Shown: positions 54,005-62,969 of the stretch, one piece after another
Position numbering within the stretch: position 1 is the stretch's first letter
Layout: the number at the start of each line of letters is the position of its first letter
DNA from: an uncultured Pelagibacteraceae bacterium
GTDB taxonomy: Bacteria > Pseudomonadota > Alphaproteobacteria > Pelagibacterales > Pelagibacteraceae
NCBI GenBank assembly: GCA_902571375.1
Contig: CACGBP010000001.1
Coordinates: 208,967 to 272,966, forward strand
Direction of reading: 5' to 3'
DNA: 64,000 nt
The notes under the pieces: generated by a model
Seen by the model: the letters and a program-made list of their open reading frames with translations, nothing else
Told to the model about the DNA's origin: nothing
Database searches by the model: none
Made by a program: the position numbers and the translations under genes

Positions 54005-55423
54005 TTAAATTTTATGAAAGTTATCTACTCCAACAGTATAATTAGTTCCCGCTAAAGGAACTTTAGCTAAAGCTGATGCTTCAGAAGTTAATGCTGCTAA
54101 ATCTTCAGGCTCTAGTGAATGAATATTTGTTTTTCCACATGCTCTAGCTAATAATTGAGCTTCAAGTGTCATTGAATGAAGATAGTTATAAACTCTTAAG
54201 GCAGCATCATCAGGATTTAATCTAGCTCTTAGTTTAGGATCCTGTGTTGCAACACCTACTGGACATCTTCCTGTATGGCAGTGATAACATTCACCTGCTT
54301 TTACACCCATTTCTTTTTCAAAATTTGCTTCTGGAATATCTTTATTACAGTTAAGCGCAATCATAGAACCTGTTCCGATTGCAATCGCATCAGCACCTAA
54401 AGCCAAAGCTTTTGCCATGTCAGCACCATCTCTAACACCACCTGCATAAATTAAAGTTACTTTTCCAGTTTTACCAACATCATCTAGTGCTCTTCTAGCC
54501 TCTCTAATTGCTGCAATACCAGGAATACCAGTATTTGCTGCTGCAATGTGTGGTCCAGCTCCTGTTGATCCTTCCATACCATCAAGGTAAATTGAATCTG
54601 GATCACATTTCGCTGCCATACGAACATCATCATAAACTTTTGATGCACCTAATTTTAATTGAATTGGAACTTTATTTTTTGTTAATTGTCTTAGCTCCTC
54701 TACTTTTAAAGCTAAATCATCTGGACCTAACCAATCAGGATGTCTTGCTGGAGATCTTTGGTCAATACCAGAAGGTAACGATCTCATTTCAGCAACTTGA
54801 TCAGTAACTTTCTGACCCATTAAGTGACCACCCATTCCCACTTTTTGTCCTTGTCCAATAAAAACTTCTATTCCATCTGCTAGCTGTGCATGATGTGGAT
54901 TAAATCCATATCTTGATTGAATACATTGATAGAACCATTTTTCTGAATATCTTCTTTCATCAGGTATCATTCCACCTTCACCTGAACATGTTGCACTACC
55001 AGCCATCGTTGCCCCTCTTGCAAGAGCAGTTTTAGCTTCGTAAGATAATGCTCCAAAACTCATACCAGTAATATAAACCGGTATATCTAGTTCAATTGGA
55101 TTTTCACATCTTGGACCAATTACAGTTTTGGTTTCACATTTTTCTCTGTATCCTTCGATTACAAATCTTGTAAGTGTACCTGGCAAGAAAACTAAATCAT
55201 CAAATGTTGGAATTTTTTTCATTAATGCCATTCCTCGCATTCTGTATCTTCCCAATTGTGATTTTATATGGATGTCATCAATTACATCAGGAGTAAAAAT
55301 AGCATTGTGTCCTAAGAGGCTTTTATTTCTTCCACCATTTGAACTTAAGTGAACGTCAGCTTTTCCACCAACATTGCCATTTTTTTTTATTTTACCATTT
55401 TTTTTCTTTTTTTTCTTAGGCAT
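54005..55423 (-). CDS. mgsC: N-methylglutamate synthase subunit C (GltB FMN/Fe-S domain, GlxD-like)
   Basis: The 472-residue protein corresponds to the FMN-binding and central domain of glutamate synthase. PVYITGMSFGALS, SGEGGMIPDER, the IQLKLGASKVYDD segment, the FMN-phosphate loop AGGVRDGADMAKAL and the cluster Cys in GECYHCHTGRCPVGV are visible. In the N-methylglutamate pathway MgsC joins methylamine (or the amide nitrogen of gamma-glutamylmethylamide) to 2-oxoglutarate. An added Lys-rich N-terminus (PKKKKKKNGKIKK) is unusual. It overlaps mgsB by one base. Confidence 0.88.
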   Translation of the reverse strand: MPKKKKKKNGKIKKNGNVGGKADVHLSSNGGRNKSLLGHNAIFTPDVIDDIHIKSQLGRYRMRGMALMKKIPTFDDLVFLPGTLTRFVIEGYREKCETKTVIGPRCENPIELDIPVYITGMSFGALSYEAKTALARGATMAGSATCSGEGGMIPDERRYSEKWFYQCIQSRYGFNPHHAQLADGIEVFIGQGQKVGMGGHLMGQKVTDQVAEMRSLPSGIDQRSPARHPDWLGPDDLALKVEELRQLTKNKVPIQLKLGASKVYDDVRMAAKCDPDSIYLDGMEGSTGAGPHIAAANTGIPGIAAIREARRALDDVGKTGKVTLIYAGGVRDGADMAKALALGADAIAIGTGSMIALNCNKDIPEANFEKEMGVKAGECYHCHTGRCPVGVATQDPKLRARLNPDDAALRVYNYLHSMTLEAQLLARACGKTNIHSLEPEDLAALTSEASALAKVPLAGTNYTVGVDNFHKI

Positions 55424-56277
55424 TAAATTGCTCCTTTTTTCTCAGTAGGTTCTAAATTGTCATAGTTCCAAAGTTTTTTACCAGCTACAATTTTTTTCAT
55501 TTTACTTACATCAAATTTCTCACCAATTTCAGCAACCTTTAGTTTTCTTTTTAACCAATCTTGATCGCTTTTTGTCAATTCGGCGTCTACAGCATCACTA
55601 CCATATGAACCAATTTCTCCACCTACGAAAATTGTCCCATCATACATAGAGTCGCCTAAATTGATCCCAACATCACCTAATATAATTATTCTACCTCTTT
55701 GCATCATAAAACCAGTAAAAGCACCAGCATCTCCACCAATAATTATAGTTCCGCCTTTCATATCAATACCAGTTCTAGCACCGACACTACCTTTACAAAT
55801 CAAGTCTCCACCTCTAATTGCAGCTCCAAAACAGGATCCTGCATTTTTTTCAATTACTACTTTACCAGCCATTAAATTTTCAGCACATGACCAACCAACT
55901 CTCCCGTTGATTCGAACTGTTGGTCCATCACAAGAACCTATTCCAAAATATCCTAAGCTTCCTTCAAAAATCAAATTTAGTTTATTTAAAATTCCAACAC
56001 CTATACTGTGTTTACCTTGAGGGTTTTTAATAACTATTGTTCCGTAACCTTGACTCATTAAATTATCTATTTCTTTGTTTGCATCTGCGGCCGTCATGTC
56101 TTTAACATCCAAATCAGTTCTTTTGTTAAAGTCTACGTCGTAAGTTCCAAAATAATAAAAGTTTTCAGCCTCATCTGGATTGAAAAATTTTTGTTGTGTT
56201 CTACCAGTTAAGACCTCACTATGCATACCCATAGCTTGAGCTTTAGTTTTTTTTGTTACATTCTTTAAATTTGCCAT
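55423..56277 (-). CDS. mgsB: N-methylglutamate synthase subunit B (GltB beta-helix domain, GlxC-like)
   Basis: The 284-residue protein has the right-handed beta-helix repeats of the GltB C-terminal domain (RINGRVGWSCAENL, CFGAAIRGGDLICK, GMDMKGGTII-like turns, GGDAGAFTGFMMQRG, GDSMYDGTIFVGGEIGS). It has no catalytic site of its own in the family and links the glutaminase and synthase subunits. It overlaps mgsA by 13 bases and mgsC by one base. Confidence 0.88.
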   Translation of the reverse strand: MANLKNVTKKTKAQAMGMHSEVLTGRTQQKFFNPDEAENFYYFGTYDVDFNKRTDLDVKDMTAADANKEIDNLMSQGYGTIVIKNPQGKHSIGVGILNKLNLIFEGSLGYFGIGSCDGPTVRINGRVGWSCAENLMAGKVVIEKNAGSCFGAAIRGGDLICKGSVGARTGIDMKGGTIIIGGDAGAFTGFMMQRGRIIILGDVGINLGDSMYDGTIFVGGEIGSYGSDAVDAELTKSDQDWLKRKLKVAEIGEKFDVSKMKKIVAGKKLWNYDNLEPTEKKGAI

Positions 56278-57209
56278 ACTTTCACCTCTCCATCGAATGG
56301 GTCATAAGTGTCAATTTCCTGGGGTAAAATTGATCTAATTGCTATTTCTTCTGAACCCATTGCAACCAGTTCGTCTGACTCATATAAAACTAATGGCTTA
56401 GCAGCCATAGTATCTTTTGCCATACCTAAAGAGTCTTTTGTTGCCACAAAGTAAGTAAACACACCATCTAAACCTGTTAATGACTCCTTCATACCTTCTT
56501 CTAAAGAAGCACCATCTCTCATTTTTTCAGCTAAATAAACTGCAATAAGTTCTGAGTCGCATTCAGACATAAATCTCATTCCTTTATTTTCTAGAGCTCT
56601 TCTATTATTCCAATAATTTGTAAGTTGACCGTTATGAACTACTGATACATCGCTAAATGGGTAGCCCCAAAAAGGGTGAGCTGATTTTATATCCACACCA
56701 GACTCTGTAGCCATTCTTGCATGTCCGATAGCATGAGTACCTACAAGTTTATCTAAATTATATCTATCACAAACCATTTTAGCATTTCCAAGATCTTTTA
56801 TTACTTCTAAAGATTTACCCATAGAAAGAATTTCAACACCAGGAATACTTTCAATTTTTTGTGAAAATTCTAATAAATCTTTTTTATCATATTGAATTTC
56901 ATATCTTAGAGAATAGGGAAGCGTTCTCTCTTCTTTAACAATTTTCGCACCCATTTCAGCAAGGTAACTATCTACTATTTTTTTTCTTTCGTCATAGACA
57001 GAAACATCTTCTGCAATAGATGTACTTCCTTCACCAACGTTTTCACCAACTTTAAATCTCATAATGAAATTTTTTCCATCAGTATCACCATACAAAGCAT
57101 AACCTGTAGAGTCTTCTCCTCTGTGTTTTAAAGCCTGCAACATTCCTTGTAGCTCATGACCAACTTTTGAAGATTTTCCTCTATGAATTAATCCTGCTAT
57201 TCCGCACAT
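56265..57209 (-). CDS. mgsA: N-methylglutamate synthase subunit A (class II amidotransferase domain, GlxB-like)
   Basis: The 314-residue protein begins MCGIAGLIHRG, so Cys2 becomes the N-terminal nucleophile of a class II glutamine amidotransferase. GHARMATES and HNGQLTNY are the expected Gln-binding motifs. It should hydrolyse gamma-glutamylmethylamide (made by GmaS, encoded 25 bases upstream) and channel methylamine to MgsC. The order gmaS-mgsA-mgsB-mgsC matches the described N-methylglutamate pathway operons. Confidence 0.9.
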   Translation of the reverse strand: MCGIAGLIHRGKSSKVGHELQGMLQALKHRGEDSTGYALYGDTDGKNFIMRFKVGENVGEGSTSIAEDVSVYDERKKIVDSYLAEMGAKIVKEERTLPYSLRYEIQYDKKDLLEFSQKIESIPGVEILSMGKSLEVIKDLGNAKMVCDRYNLDKLVGTHAIGHARMATESGVDIKSAHPFWGYPFSDVSVVHNGQLTNYWNNRRALENKGMRFMSECDSELIAVYLAEKMRDGASLEEGMKESLTGLDGVFTYFVATKDSLGMAKDTMAAKPLVLYESDELVAMGSEEIAIRSILPQEIDTYDPFDGEVKVWQI

Positions 57210-57234
57210 ATACTTTCCCTCTCTAGCTATATTA

Positions 57235-58704
57235 TTATGGTAAACAATCTAAATAAGTATCTAGATCCCATTGAGTTGTTGCTCCTAAAAATCTTTCCCA
57301 TTCATCATTTTTATACCAGTGGAAAACCTTATACATTTCATCTGGCATAGCAGACTTGATAACTTCATCTTCAGATAGTCTTTCTAAAGCTTCACCTAAA
57401 CTTAAAGGAAGTTTTTTAACATCTTTACCTGCTTTTTGAGCTTCATAAATATTTCTAGACTCTGGATCTGCTGGTTTCATCTTATTACTTATTCCGTGAT
57501 CACATGCTTTTAACAAAGCCGCACCTAACAAATAAGGATTATGCATAGAGTCTACAGATCTGTATTCAAATCTTCCAGGTGCTGACACTCTTAATCCACA
57601 AGTTCTGTTTTGATAACCCCAGTCAGCATAAACAGGTGCCCAAAAACCTTGATCCCACAATCTTCTATATGAATTTACAGTTGATGACCCTAATGCAGTT
57701 AAAGCTGGCAAGTGTTCCATGATACCAGCGATTGATTGTAATCCTATTTTTCCTGGTAATTGCATATCTTTTGTATCAGGCATAAAAGTATTAGTTCCGC
57801 CTTCGACATAACCAAATACTTCCTCAACAGCTGGTAAACTTTTATGACCAAGTTTGTTTGTTTTTACTTTTCCGCCTTTCCATAAGGACATATTAGTATG
57901 ACAACCACTTGCTGATACACCCATAAAAGGTTTAGTCATAAAACATGCAATCAAATTATGTTCTCTTGCAACTTGTGCACAAATTTGTCTGTAAGTTGAT
58001 AATCTATCAGCGTTCCTTAAAACATTATCGTAAGTCCAGTTTAACTCTAATTGACCAGGAGCGTCTTCATGGTCACCTTGAATCATATCTAGACCCATAG
58101 CTTTTGAATATTCGATTACTTTCATGAAAACTGGTCTTAAGGACTCAAATTGATCAATGTGATAACAGAATGGTTTAGAAAAACCTTTTCCAGTAGGAGT
58201 TCCATCTTCATTTTTTGTAAGCCACATCATTTCAGGCTCTGTTCCAACTCTTAACTCAAGTCCATGTTTCTTTTCGAATTCTTCCATGAAAATTCTTAAA
58301 TTACCTCTACAGTCAGAAGTTAAATGTCCACCTGGATTTTGTCTTTCTTCTCTATTTCTAAAACATGTTACAAATACTCTTCCAACTCTTTTATCCCAGG
58401 GTAATTGGCAAAAAGTTTCTGGATCAGGAATACCAACCAACTCCATAGCCTCTGGACCATATCCAATATAGTTGTTATGACGATCTAAAAATAAGTTTGC
58501 TGTTGCTCCGTAAACTAATTGAAAGCCTTTTTCTGCAGTTCTTTCCCAATGATCTGCTGGGATTCCTTTCCCAACAACTCTACCTGTTACTGAAATAAAT
58601 TGATAATAAATGTATGTTATTCCTAACTCATTAATTTTTTCTCTAACTTTTTTTACTAATTTGTCTCTTCCCGGACGGTTAACATGTTTTTCAAGATCAG
58701 TCAT
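57235..58704 (-). CDS. gmaS: Gamma-glutamylmethylamide synthetase
   Basis: The 489-residue GS-family protein carries the stretches used as marker for GmaS: GPEAMELVGIPDPETF and LPWDKRVGRVFVTCFRNREE. Catalytic-domain motifs are TEPEMMW, GDHEDAPGQLELNW, SGCHTNMSLW, NSYRRL and RFEYRSVDSMHNPYLLGAALL. It condenses methylamine and glutamate with ATP. It stands directly before mgsABC in a single run. The function is well supported by both sequence and neighbours. Confidence 0.92.
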   Translation of the reverse strand: MTDLEKHVNRPGRDKLVKKVREKINELGITYIYYQFISVTGRVVGKGIPADHWERTAEKGFQLVYGATANLFLDRHNNYIGYGPEAMELVGIPDPETFCQLPWDKRVGRVFVTCFRNREERQNPGGHLTSDCRGNLRIFMEEFEKKHGLELRVGTEPEMMWLTKNEDGTPTGKGFSKPFCYHIDQFESLRPVFMKVIEYSKAMGLDMIQGDHEDAPGQLELNWTYDNVLRNADRLSTYRQICAQVAREHNLIACFMTKPFMGVSASGCHTNMSLWKGGKVKTNKLGHKSLPAVEEVFGYVEGGTNTFMPDTKDMQLPGKIGLQSIAGIMEHLPALTALGSSTVNSYRRLWDQGFWAPVYADWGYQNRTCGLRVSAPGRFEYRSVDSMHNPYLLGAALLKACDHGISNKMKPADPESRNIYEAQKAGKDVKKLPLSLGEALERLSEDEVIKSAMPDEMYKVFHWYKNDEWERFLGATTQWDLDTYLDCLP

Positions 58705-58771
58705 TTTCCCCTCAATGAATTATATTTATTCAAACGTAGCTGAAAATTTTATTTGTGTCTAGGCTTGAAGT

Positions 58772-60097
58772 TTAACTCCAAGGGAACGGACTGTTCGAAG
58801 TAGGGTGAAGTTCTCCCTTCTCGTAACGGTTGAATCTAAACGGTTTCAATAAATCACTTTCAGTACCAAGAATTTCTTTTGCTACAAGTTCTCCAACCCC
58901 AATCATTTTATACCCATGATTTGCATCTGCTATCATGTAAACGTTTTCAAAAAATCTATCGAAGATTGGAAATGAGTCTGGAGTCATGCATCCAAGACCA
59001 CCCGAAGGACCTTTTCTATATAAATCTGATTTTCCTTCAAATCTTTTTTGGCAGTGTGCTAATGCTGAACACCACATTTCACTAAATGCATCTGTAGTTT
59101 GATACTCAGGAGACTCTATTCCATAAGGGTCAACATTCACTTCATCAAAATGTTTTTTAACAATGTAAGGAGATGTTCCTCCCTGAACACCTAAACCTTC
59201 AATATCTGGTTTGTAATAAATTCCCCAAATTTTATCTGTAATTAATTTTTTTGTTTTATCTGAATATAATGGAGCCGTAGAATCAACGTGAACCACAGGT
59301 GGTTGTTTACCATCATTTGTTTTCAAAAAATCTGGTTCTACTCCAATAACTCCTTCTTGAAGCATCCAATATGTCCACATGTCAGTGACATGCATCTTTC
59401 CATCTTTACCTTTAATGTTTGCAGTTTTAGGTAATTCCAACATGTTCCAGAAATCCCTTGCCCATGGTCCTGCTCCAATTACTACCTGTTCGCAATCAAT
59501 AGTACCTTTATCAGTTTCTACACCTGTTACTGCTTTACTATTACTTCCTCTTTTAAAACCTGTAACTTTTACACCCTTCATAACTTGAACACCATTCGAT
59601 GTAGATTTATTTTCAAGAGCTTTTATTGAGTCTTTGTTAAATGCATATCCACCTTTTTTCTCGTGAAGAATAGATGTAATACCTTGTGCTTGCCAATCAT
59701 CGAAAATACCTTTCATATAATTAGCACAATCTTTCTCACCTTCTATAAATTCAGACTCGTATCCAATTGCTTTTTGTTGCTGGTAAATACTTGCAACATC
59801 CTCATGCATTACCTCAGGTGATATTTGTAAATATCCAACAGGATTGTACTTAAATGCTTTTGGATCACTTTCCCAAACTGAAACAGAATGAGCCATTAAT
59901 TCTCTCATTGCTGGTTGAAAATAATTATTTCTTACAACTCCACAAGCTATTCCACTTGCACCAGCTGCCGTGTCTTTTTTTTCTAAAACTACAATGTCCC
60001 CAGGATTTTTATAAGTTTCTGATAATTTCCAAGCAGTACTTAGACCGTGGATACCTCCACCGATTATAACTACTTTTGCTTTTGTCGGTAATGACAT
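58772..60097 (-). CDS. FAD-dependent amine oxidoreductase (sarcosine oxidase beta/N-methylglutamate dehydrogenase-like)
   Basis: The 441-residue DAO-family protein has GGGIHGLSTAWKLSE near the N-terminus for FAD, the adjoining LEKKDTAAGASG motif, VVIGAGPWARDFW in the middle and FFENVYMIADANHGYKMIG near the end. It most resembles SoxB, the beta subunit of sarcosine oxidase, whose relatives include the catalytic subunit of N-methylglutamate dehydrogenase and dimethylglycine dehydrogenase. It lies 68 bases before gmaS. Partner subunits (SoxA/D/G-like) are not in the window, so it may act alone or with distant genes. Confidence 0.82.
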   Translation of the reverse strand: MSLPTKAKVVIIGGGIHGLSTAWKLSETYKNPGDIVVLEKKDTAAGASGIACGVVRNNYFQPAMRELMAHSVSVWESDPKAFKYNPVGYLQISPEVMHEDVASIYQQQKAIGYESEFIEGEKDCANYMKGIFDDWQAQGITSILHEKKGGYAFNKDSIKALENKSTSNGVQVMKGVKVTGFKRGSNSKAVTGVETDKGTIDCEQVVIGAGPWARDFWNMLELPKTANIKGKDGKMHVTDMWTYWMLQEGVIGVEPDFLKTNDGKQPPVVHVDSTAPLYSDKTKKLITDKIWGIYYKPDIEGLGVQGGTSPYIVKKHFDEVNVDPYGIESPEYQTTDAFSEMWCSALAHCQKRFEGKSDLYRKGPSGGLGCMTPDSFPIFDRFFENVYMIADANHGYKMIGVGELVAKEILGTESDLLKPFRFNRYEKGELHPTSNSPFPWS

Positions 60098-60130
60098 AAT
60101 CTTATCTTTATTTTTCGTGCGACTTAAATA

Positions 60131-60159
60131 TATAATTTTTTATATATATAAAAATTATA
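60131..60159 (-). terminator. AT-rich hairpin between MarR-like and FAD oxidoreductase genes
   Basis: TATAATTTTT and AAAAATTATA form a 10-base stem with a nine-base loop. It is AT only and followed on the minus strand by a short T-rich stretch, so it may be a weak terminator that partly separates tdm-marR from the downstream genes. Confidence 0.35.
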
Positions 60160-60179
60160 AGTAATTAATTAGTTATTCT

Positions 60180-60530
60180 TTAGAAGCTTAGATTTTTTAA
60201 AGTCTCCAGGTATAGATTGAATTCTTTAATAAACGCTTCACTAGGTTTGATGTGTTTTTTCCTTTGATCACCGGAAGTTTTTTCTAAAAAAAAGAAGCCT
60301 TTTTCACATGCCTCGTTTATCATTAGAGCTGATTTTGGACGAGAAGTTTTAAATAATTTAGTCTTCAGTTCTTCTACAGTGAGATTTTCTTTATATTTGT
60401 AAGCGTGCATCACTAAAAGCATCATATGATAGTGGGAGGGTGATTTTCTAAAAAAATAATTACTAGACATATGTGAAAGTTTCATTTGATCTTCCCAAAA
60501 TTCCAATAAATCTTTAGCAGTTTTTGTCAT
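60180..60530 (-). CDS. MarR-like winged-helix regulator downstream of tdm
   Basis: The 116-residue protein fits a small winged-helix protein of the MarR type. Helices lead to a recognition segment near residues 63-80 (TSRPKSALMINEACEKGF), and the wing carries a conserved TSGDQRKKHIKPSEAF, where D-x-R and the following T/S-x-x-G-like turn are typical. It is encoded with tdm (TAATG, one-base overlap), so it is a good candidate for the local regulator of TMAO/methylamine genes. The ligand is not known. Confidence 0.75.
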   Translation of the reverse strand: MTKTAKDLLEFWEDQMKLSHMSSNYFFRKSPSHYHMMLLVMHAYKYKENLTVEELKTKLFKTSRPKSALMINEACEKGFFFLEKTSGDQRKKHIKPSEAFIKEFNLYLETLKNLSF

Positions 60531-62869
60531 TAAGATCTTACTCTTGTCTTTTTAGGATCAAAATGTGGGAAGGGCACAACTTTAGCAGTAATTCTTTTTT
60601 GATGACCATCAATTTTTCCAACTTCAACTTCTGTTCCAGGCTCAGAATATTGAGAGTCTATTCTGCACAATGCTATATTTTTGTTAAGAGTTGTTGATAA
60701 ACAACCGCTTGTTACTATTCCAACCTGCGATCTTCCAACATGCACACAATCACCATGACCAGCATGTTCTTTTCCAATCAGTTCTAAACCAACAAGTTTT
60801 TTTTGCGGATTAGCTTTTCTCTCTATTAAAACTTCTTTTCCTATAAAATCCTCTTCTTTTGTTTTTAGTGGAACTGCAAAACCGATCCCAGCCTCAAATG
60901 GATCTTGTTGACCATCAAATTCATTTCCAAATAAAATTAAACCTGCCTCAATTCTTAATTTATCTAAAGCCGCAAATCCTGCAGGGATTAAACCATGATC
61001 TTTTCCAGCTTCCATTAGCTTATCCCATACCTCTGGTGCATGCTTTGGATGACACCAAACTTCATAACCAAGTTCACCAGTATAACCAGTTCTTGAAACA
61101 ATTAGTGGAATACCTTGAAGTTCTTCAACTCTACAAATTGTAAACCTAAACCATTCTAATTCATCTATCGATGGTTGGGTAGGAGGAGTAAAAATTAATT
61201 TTTTCAAAATTTCTCTGCTTTTAGGTCCTTGAATAGAAACGTTGCTAATTTGATCTGTTGAGTTTTTTACATTTACCTTAAAGTTTTTTTTCTTAGCTAC
61301 TTCTTTTAACCATTCACCAGCGTATTCATCTCCACAAATCCATCTAAAACCGGTTTCACTTAATCTTAATAATGTACCATCATCAAACATCATTCCATTT
61401 TCATAACACATTGCGGAATAAACAACTTGACCAACAGAAAGCTTTTTAATGTTTCTTGTTAACGTGTAATTCATTAATTCTTCAGCATCTGGTCCAATAA
61501 TTTCAAATTTTCTTAAAGAAGATAAATCAATAAGAACAGCTTTTTCTCTGCATGCATTATATTCTTCAACTACACCATGTTTAGTATAATCGTTAGGTAA
61601 CCAAAATCCTCTGGCATCAATAAAGTTTCTTGTTAATTTTGAGGTTCTTTCATAAAAACCAGAATTTCTTGTAAGTTTTTTTTCAGAGTCTGTTTTCATT
61701 CTAAAAGCAAATGATTTTGAAAATTCTTTTTTTTTGTCATAAGTTCTAACAAAAATATCAGTTGGATTCCATGAATTACATGCATCTATATCACTTGGAC
61801 ATGCAGTAGTTCCAATGGTTAAATCTTTTAAAGCTCTAAACATCACATAATCACCTGGTCTTGCAAAAGATTCATCAGAAATAACAGAGTTTAAACCTGT
61901 AGATGAAGTATTAAAAAATAAGTTAATTGCTTGCCATCCTTTTTGTTTTTGTACACCATATTTTTCCATTGAGTTGTTTAGATTGTCAGAACAATTTGGA
62001 TGACCAAAATAACCTGCATCTTCGTAATATTTTGAAGTACAAGCTAGGTTAAAAGTATCATGTTTACCAACTGTGTCTCTGATAACTTCTACTAATGGCT
62101 CATGATCAGTGTCATAAAATTTTGAGAACAATCCTGGTCCTGGAAAAGTATTACCCATGAAGGTTCTTGTTGTTTGCCAATCAAGACCTTTTTCAATTTT
62201 TTTATCAAGCTTTCTTGTATCAAATGCCACAAAGTCAGAACACTGTCTTCCTGCTGGACTTATAACTTGAATATAATCACCTTCTTTTACTTGAAAAGAA
62301 ATTGCAGTTTCTCTGTCAATATTCTTTTCGTAATTAGGGTCATAAACTGGATCAGGTATAATCGATAGTTCTTTATCATTAACAATTTTTGCTCTTTTTA
62401 TAAATATTGTTAAATCGCTTGAAGGATTTTGTTCACTGACCAACATATCATTTTGTGGAGCTGAAAAAATTACGTAGCATTTATCTTTTGATTTAATTTT
62501 TATTTTTTCTCCACTTGGCGTTTTGTCATCAAAAAGAATAGATGATTTAGATTTATTTATGTCTATATTTCTTTTCTTTAATTGGAGATTTGTGACTAAA
62601 GAACTTTCGTCTTTTCTATTGAGTATTTCCTTAATAAAACTTTTTTTACTATTTTCTTTTTGATTTAAAATTCCAAGTTCAGATTTTCCGTCTTTATCAA
62701 AACAAATTATTTCACAAATTTGATTTCCTTCATCATTAATAATTTCTATTTCATCATCTGGAAAAACTTGTAAACCAGTCAGTCCACCTGCATTAACAAC
62801 GTGTCTTTCAACTCCAGGTGGTAGTACGTTTAAACCCGGCTCTTTAATATCTAAAGTAGTTTGCGACAT
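60530..62869 (-). CDS. tdm: Trimethylamine N-oxide demethylase (aldolase), DUF1989 plus GcvT domains
   Basis: The 779-residue protein matches Tdm in architecture. Residues about 180-375 form the DUF1989 catalytic domain, with AGRQCSDFVAFD. Cys277, Cys293 and Cys357 have the 16- and 64-residue spacing of the zinc-binding Cys reported for Methylocella silvestris Tdm. From about residue 400 to the end is a GcvT-like tetrahydrofolate domain (YNACREKAVLIDLS, SRTGYTGELGYEVW, GLELIGKEHAGHG). The first domain cleaves TMAO to dimethylamine and formaldehyde; the second can pass formaldehyde to tetrahydrofolate. It diverges from tmoX, the predicted TMAO-binding protein gene. About 150 extra N-terminal residues form a second DUF1989-like half. 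Confidence 0.9.
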   Translation of the reverse strand: MSQTTLDIKEPGLNVLPPGVERHVVNAGGLTGLQVFPDDEIEIINDEGNQICEIICFDKDGKSELGILNQKENSKKSFIKEILNRKDESSLVTNLQLKKRNIDINKSKSSILFDDKTPSGEKIKIKSKDKCYVIFSAPQNDMLVSEQNPSSDLTIFIKRAKIVNDKELSIIPDPVYDPNYEKNIDRETAISFQVKEGDYIQVISPAGRQCSDFVAFDTRKLDKKIEKGLDWQTTRTFMGNTFPGPGLFSKFYDTDHEPLVEVIRDTVGKHDTFNLACTSKYYEDAGYFGHPNCSDNLNNSMEKYGVQKQKGWQAINLFFNTSSTGLNSVISDESFARPGDYVMFRALKDLTIGTTACPSDIDACNSWNPTDIFVRTYDKKKEFSKSFAFRMKTDSEKKLTRNSGFYERTSKLTRNFIDARGFWLPNDYTKHGVVEEYNACREKAVLIDLSSLRKFEIIGPDAEELMNYTLTRNIKKLSVGQVVYSAMCYENGMMFDDGTLLRLSETGFRWICGDEYAGEWLKEVAKKKNFKVNVKNSTDQISNVSIQGPKSREILKKLIFTPPTQPSIDELEWFRFTICRVEELQGIPLIVSRTGYTGELGYEVWCHPKHAPEVWDKLMEAGKDHGLIPAGFAALDKLRIEAGLILFGNEFDGQQDPFEAGIGFAVPLKTKEEDFIGKEVLIERKANPQKKLVGLELIGKEHAGHGDCVHVGRSQVGIVTSGCLSTTLNKNIALCRIDSQYSEPGTEVEVGKIDGHQKRITAKVVPFPHFDPKKTRVRS

Positions 62870-62969
62870 TTTTTATAATCTATTGTTATATTATATAAAT
62901 ATCTAGTAGTTGACTATCATTTTACTTAGGCACATACTATTCACACTTAATATTAAGAAAGGGGAATAA
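62870..62969. promoter_or_regulatory. Divergent promoter region of tdm and tmoX with two palindromes
   Basis: This 100-base gap must hold both promoters. TTATAT-T-ATATAA (62886-62898) lies on the tdm side. CTTAATATTAAG (62946-62957) lies just before the tmoX Shine-Dalgarno (AAAGGGG). A TTGACT at about 62920 is a candidate -35 for tmoX. Either palindrome could be an operator for the MarR-like regulator, but chance is not excluded. Confidence 0.45.

Noticed and set aside
55661..56020. 119-codon frame antisense to mgsB
   Set aside because: Ile/Pro-rich translation mirrors the Gly-rich beta-helix repeats of mgsB on the other strand; not a gene.
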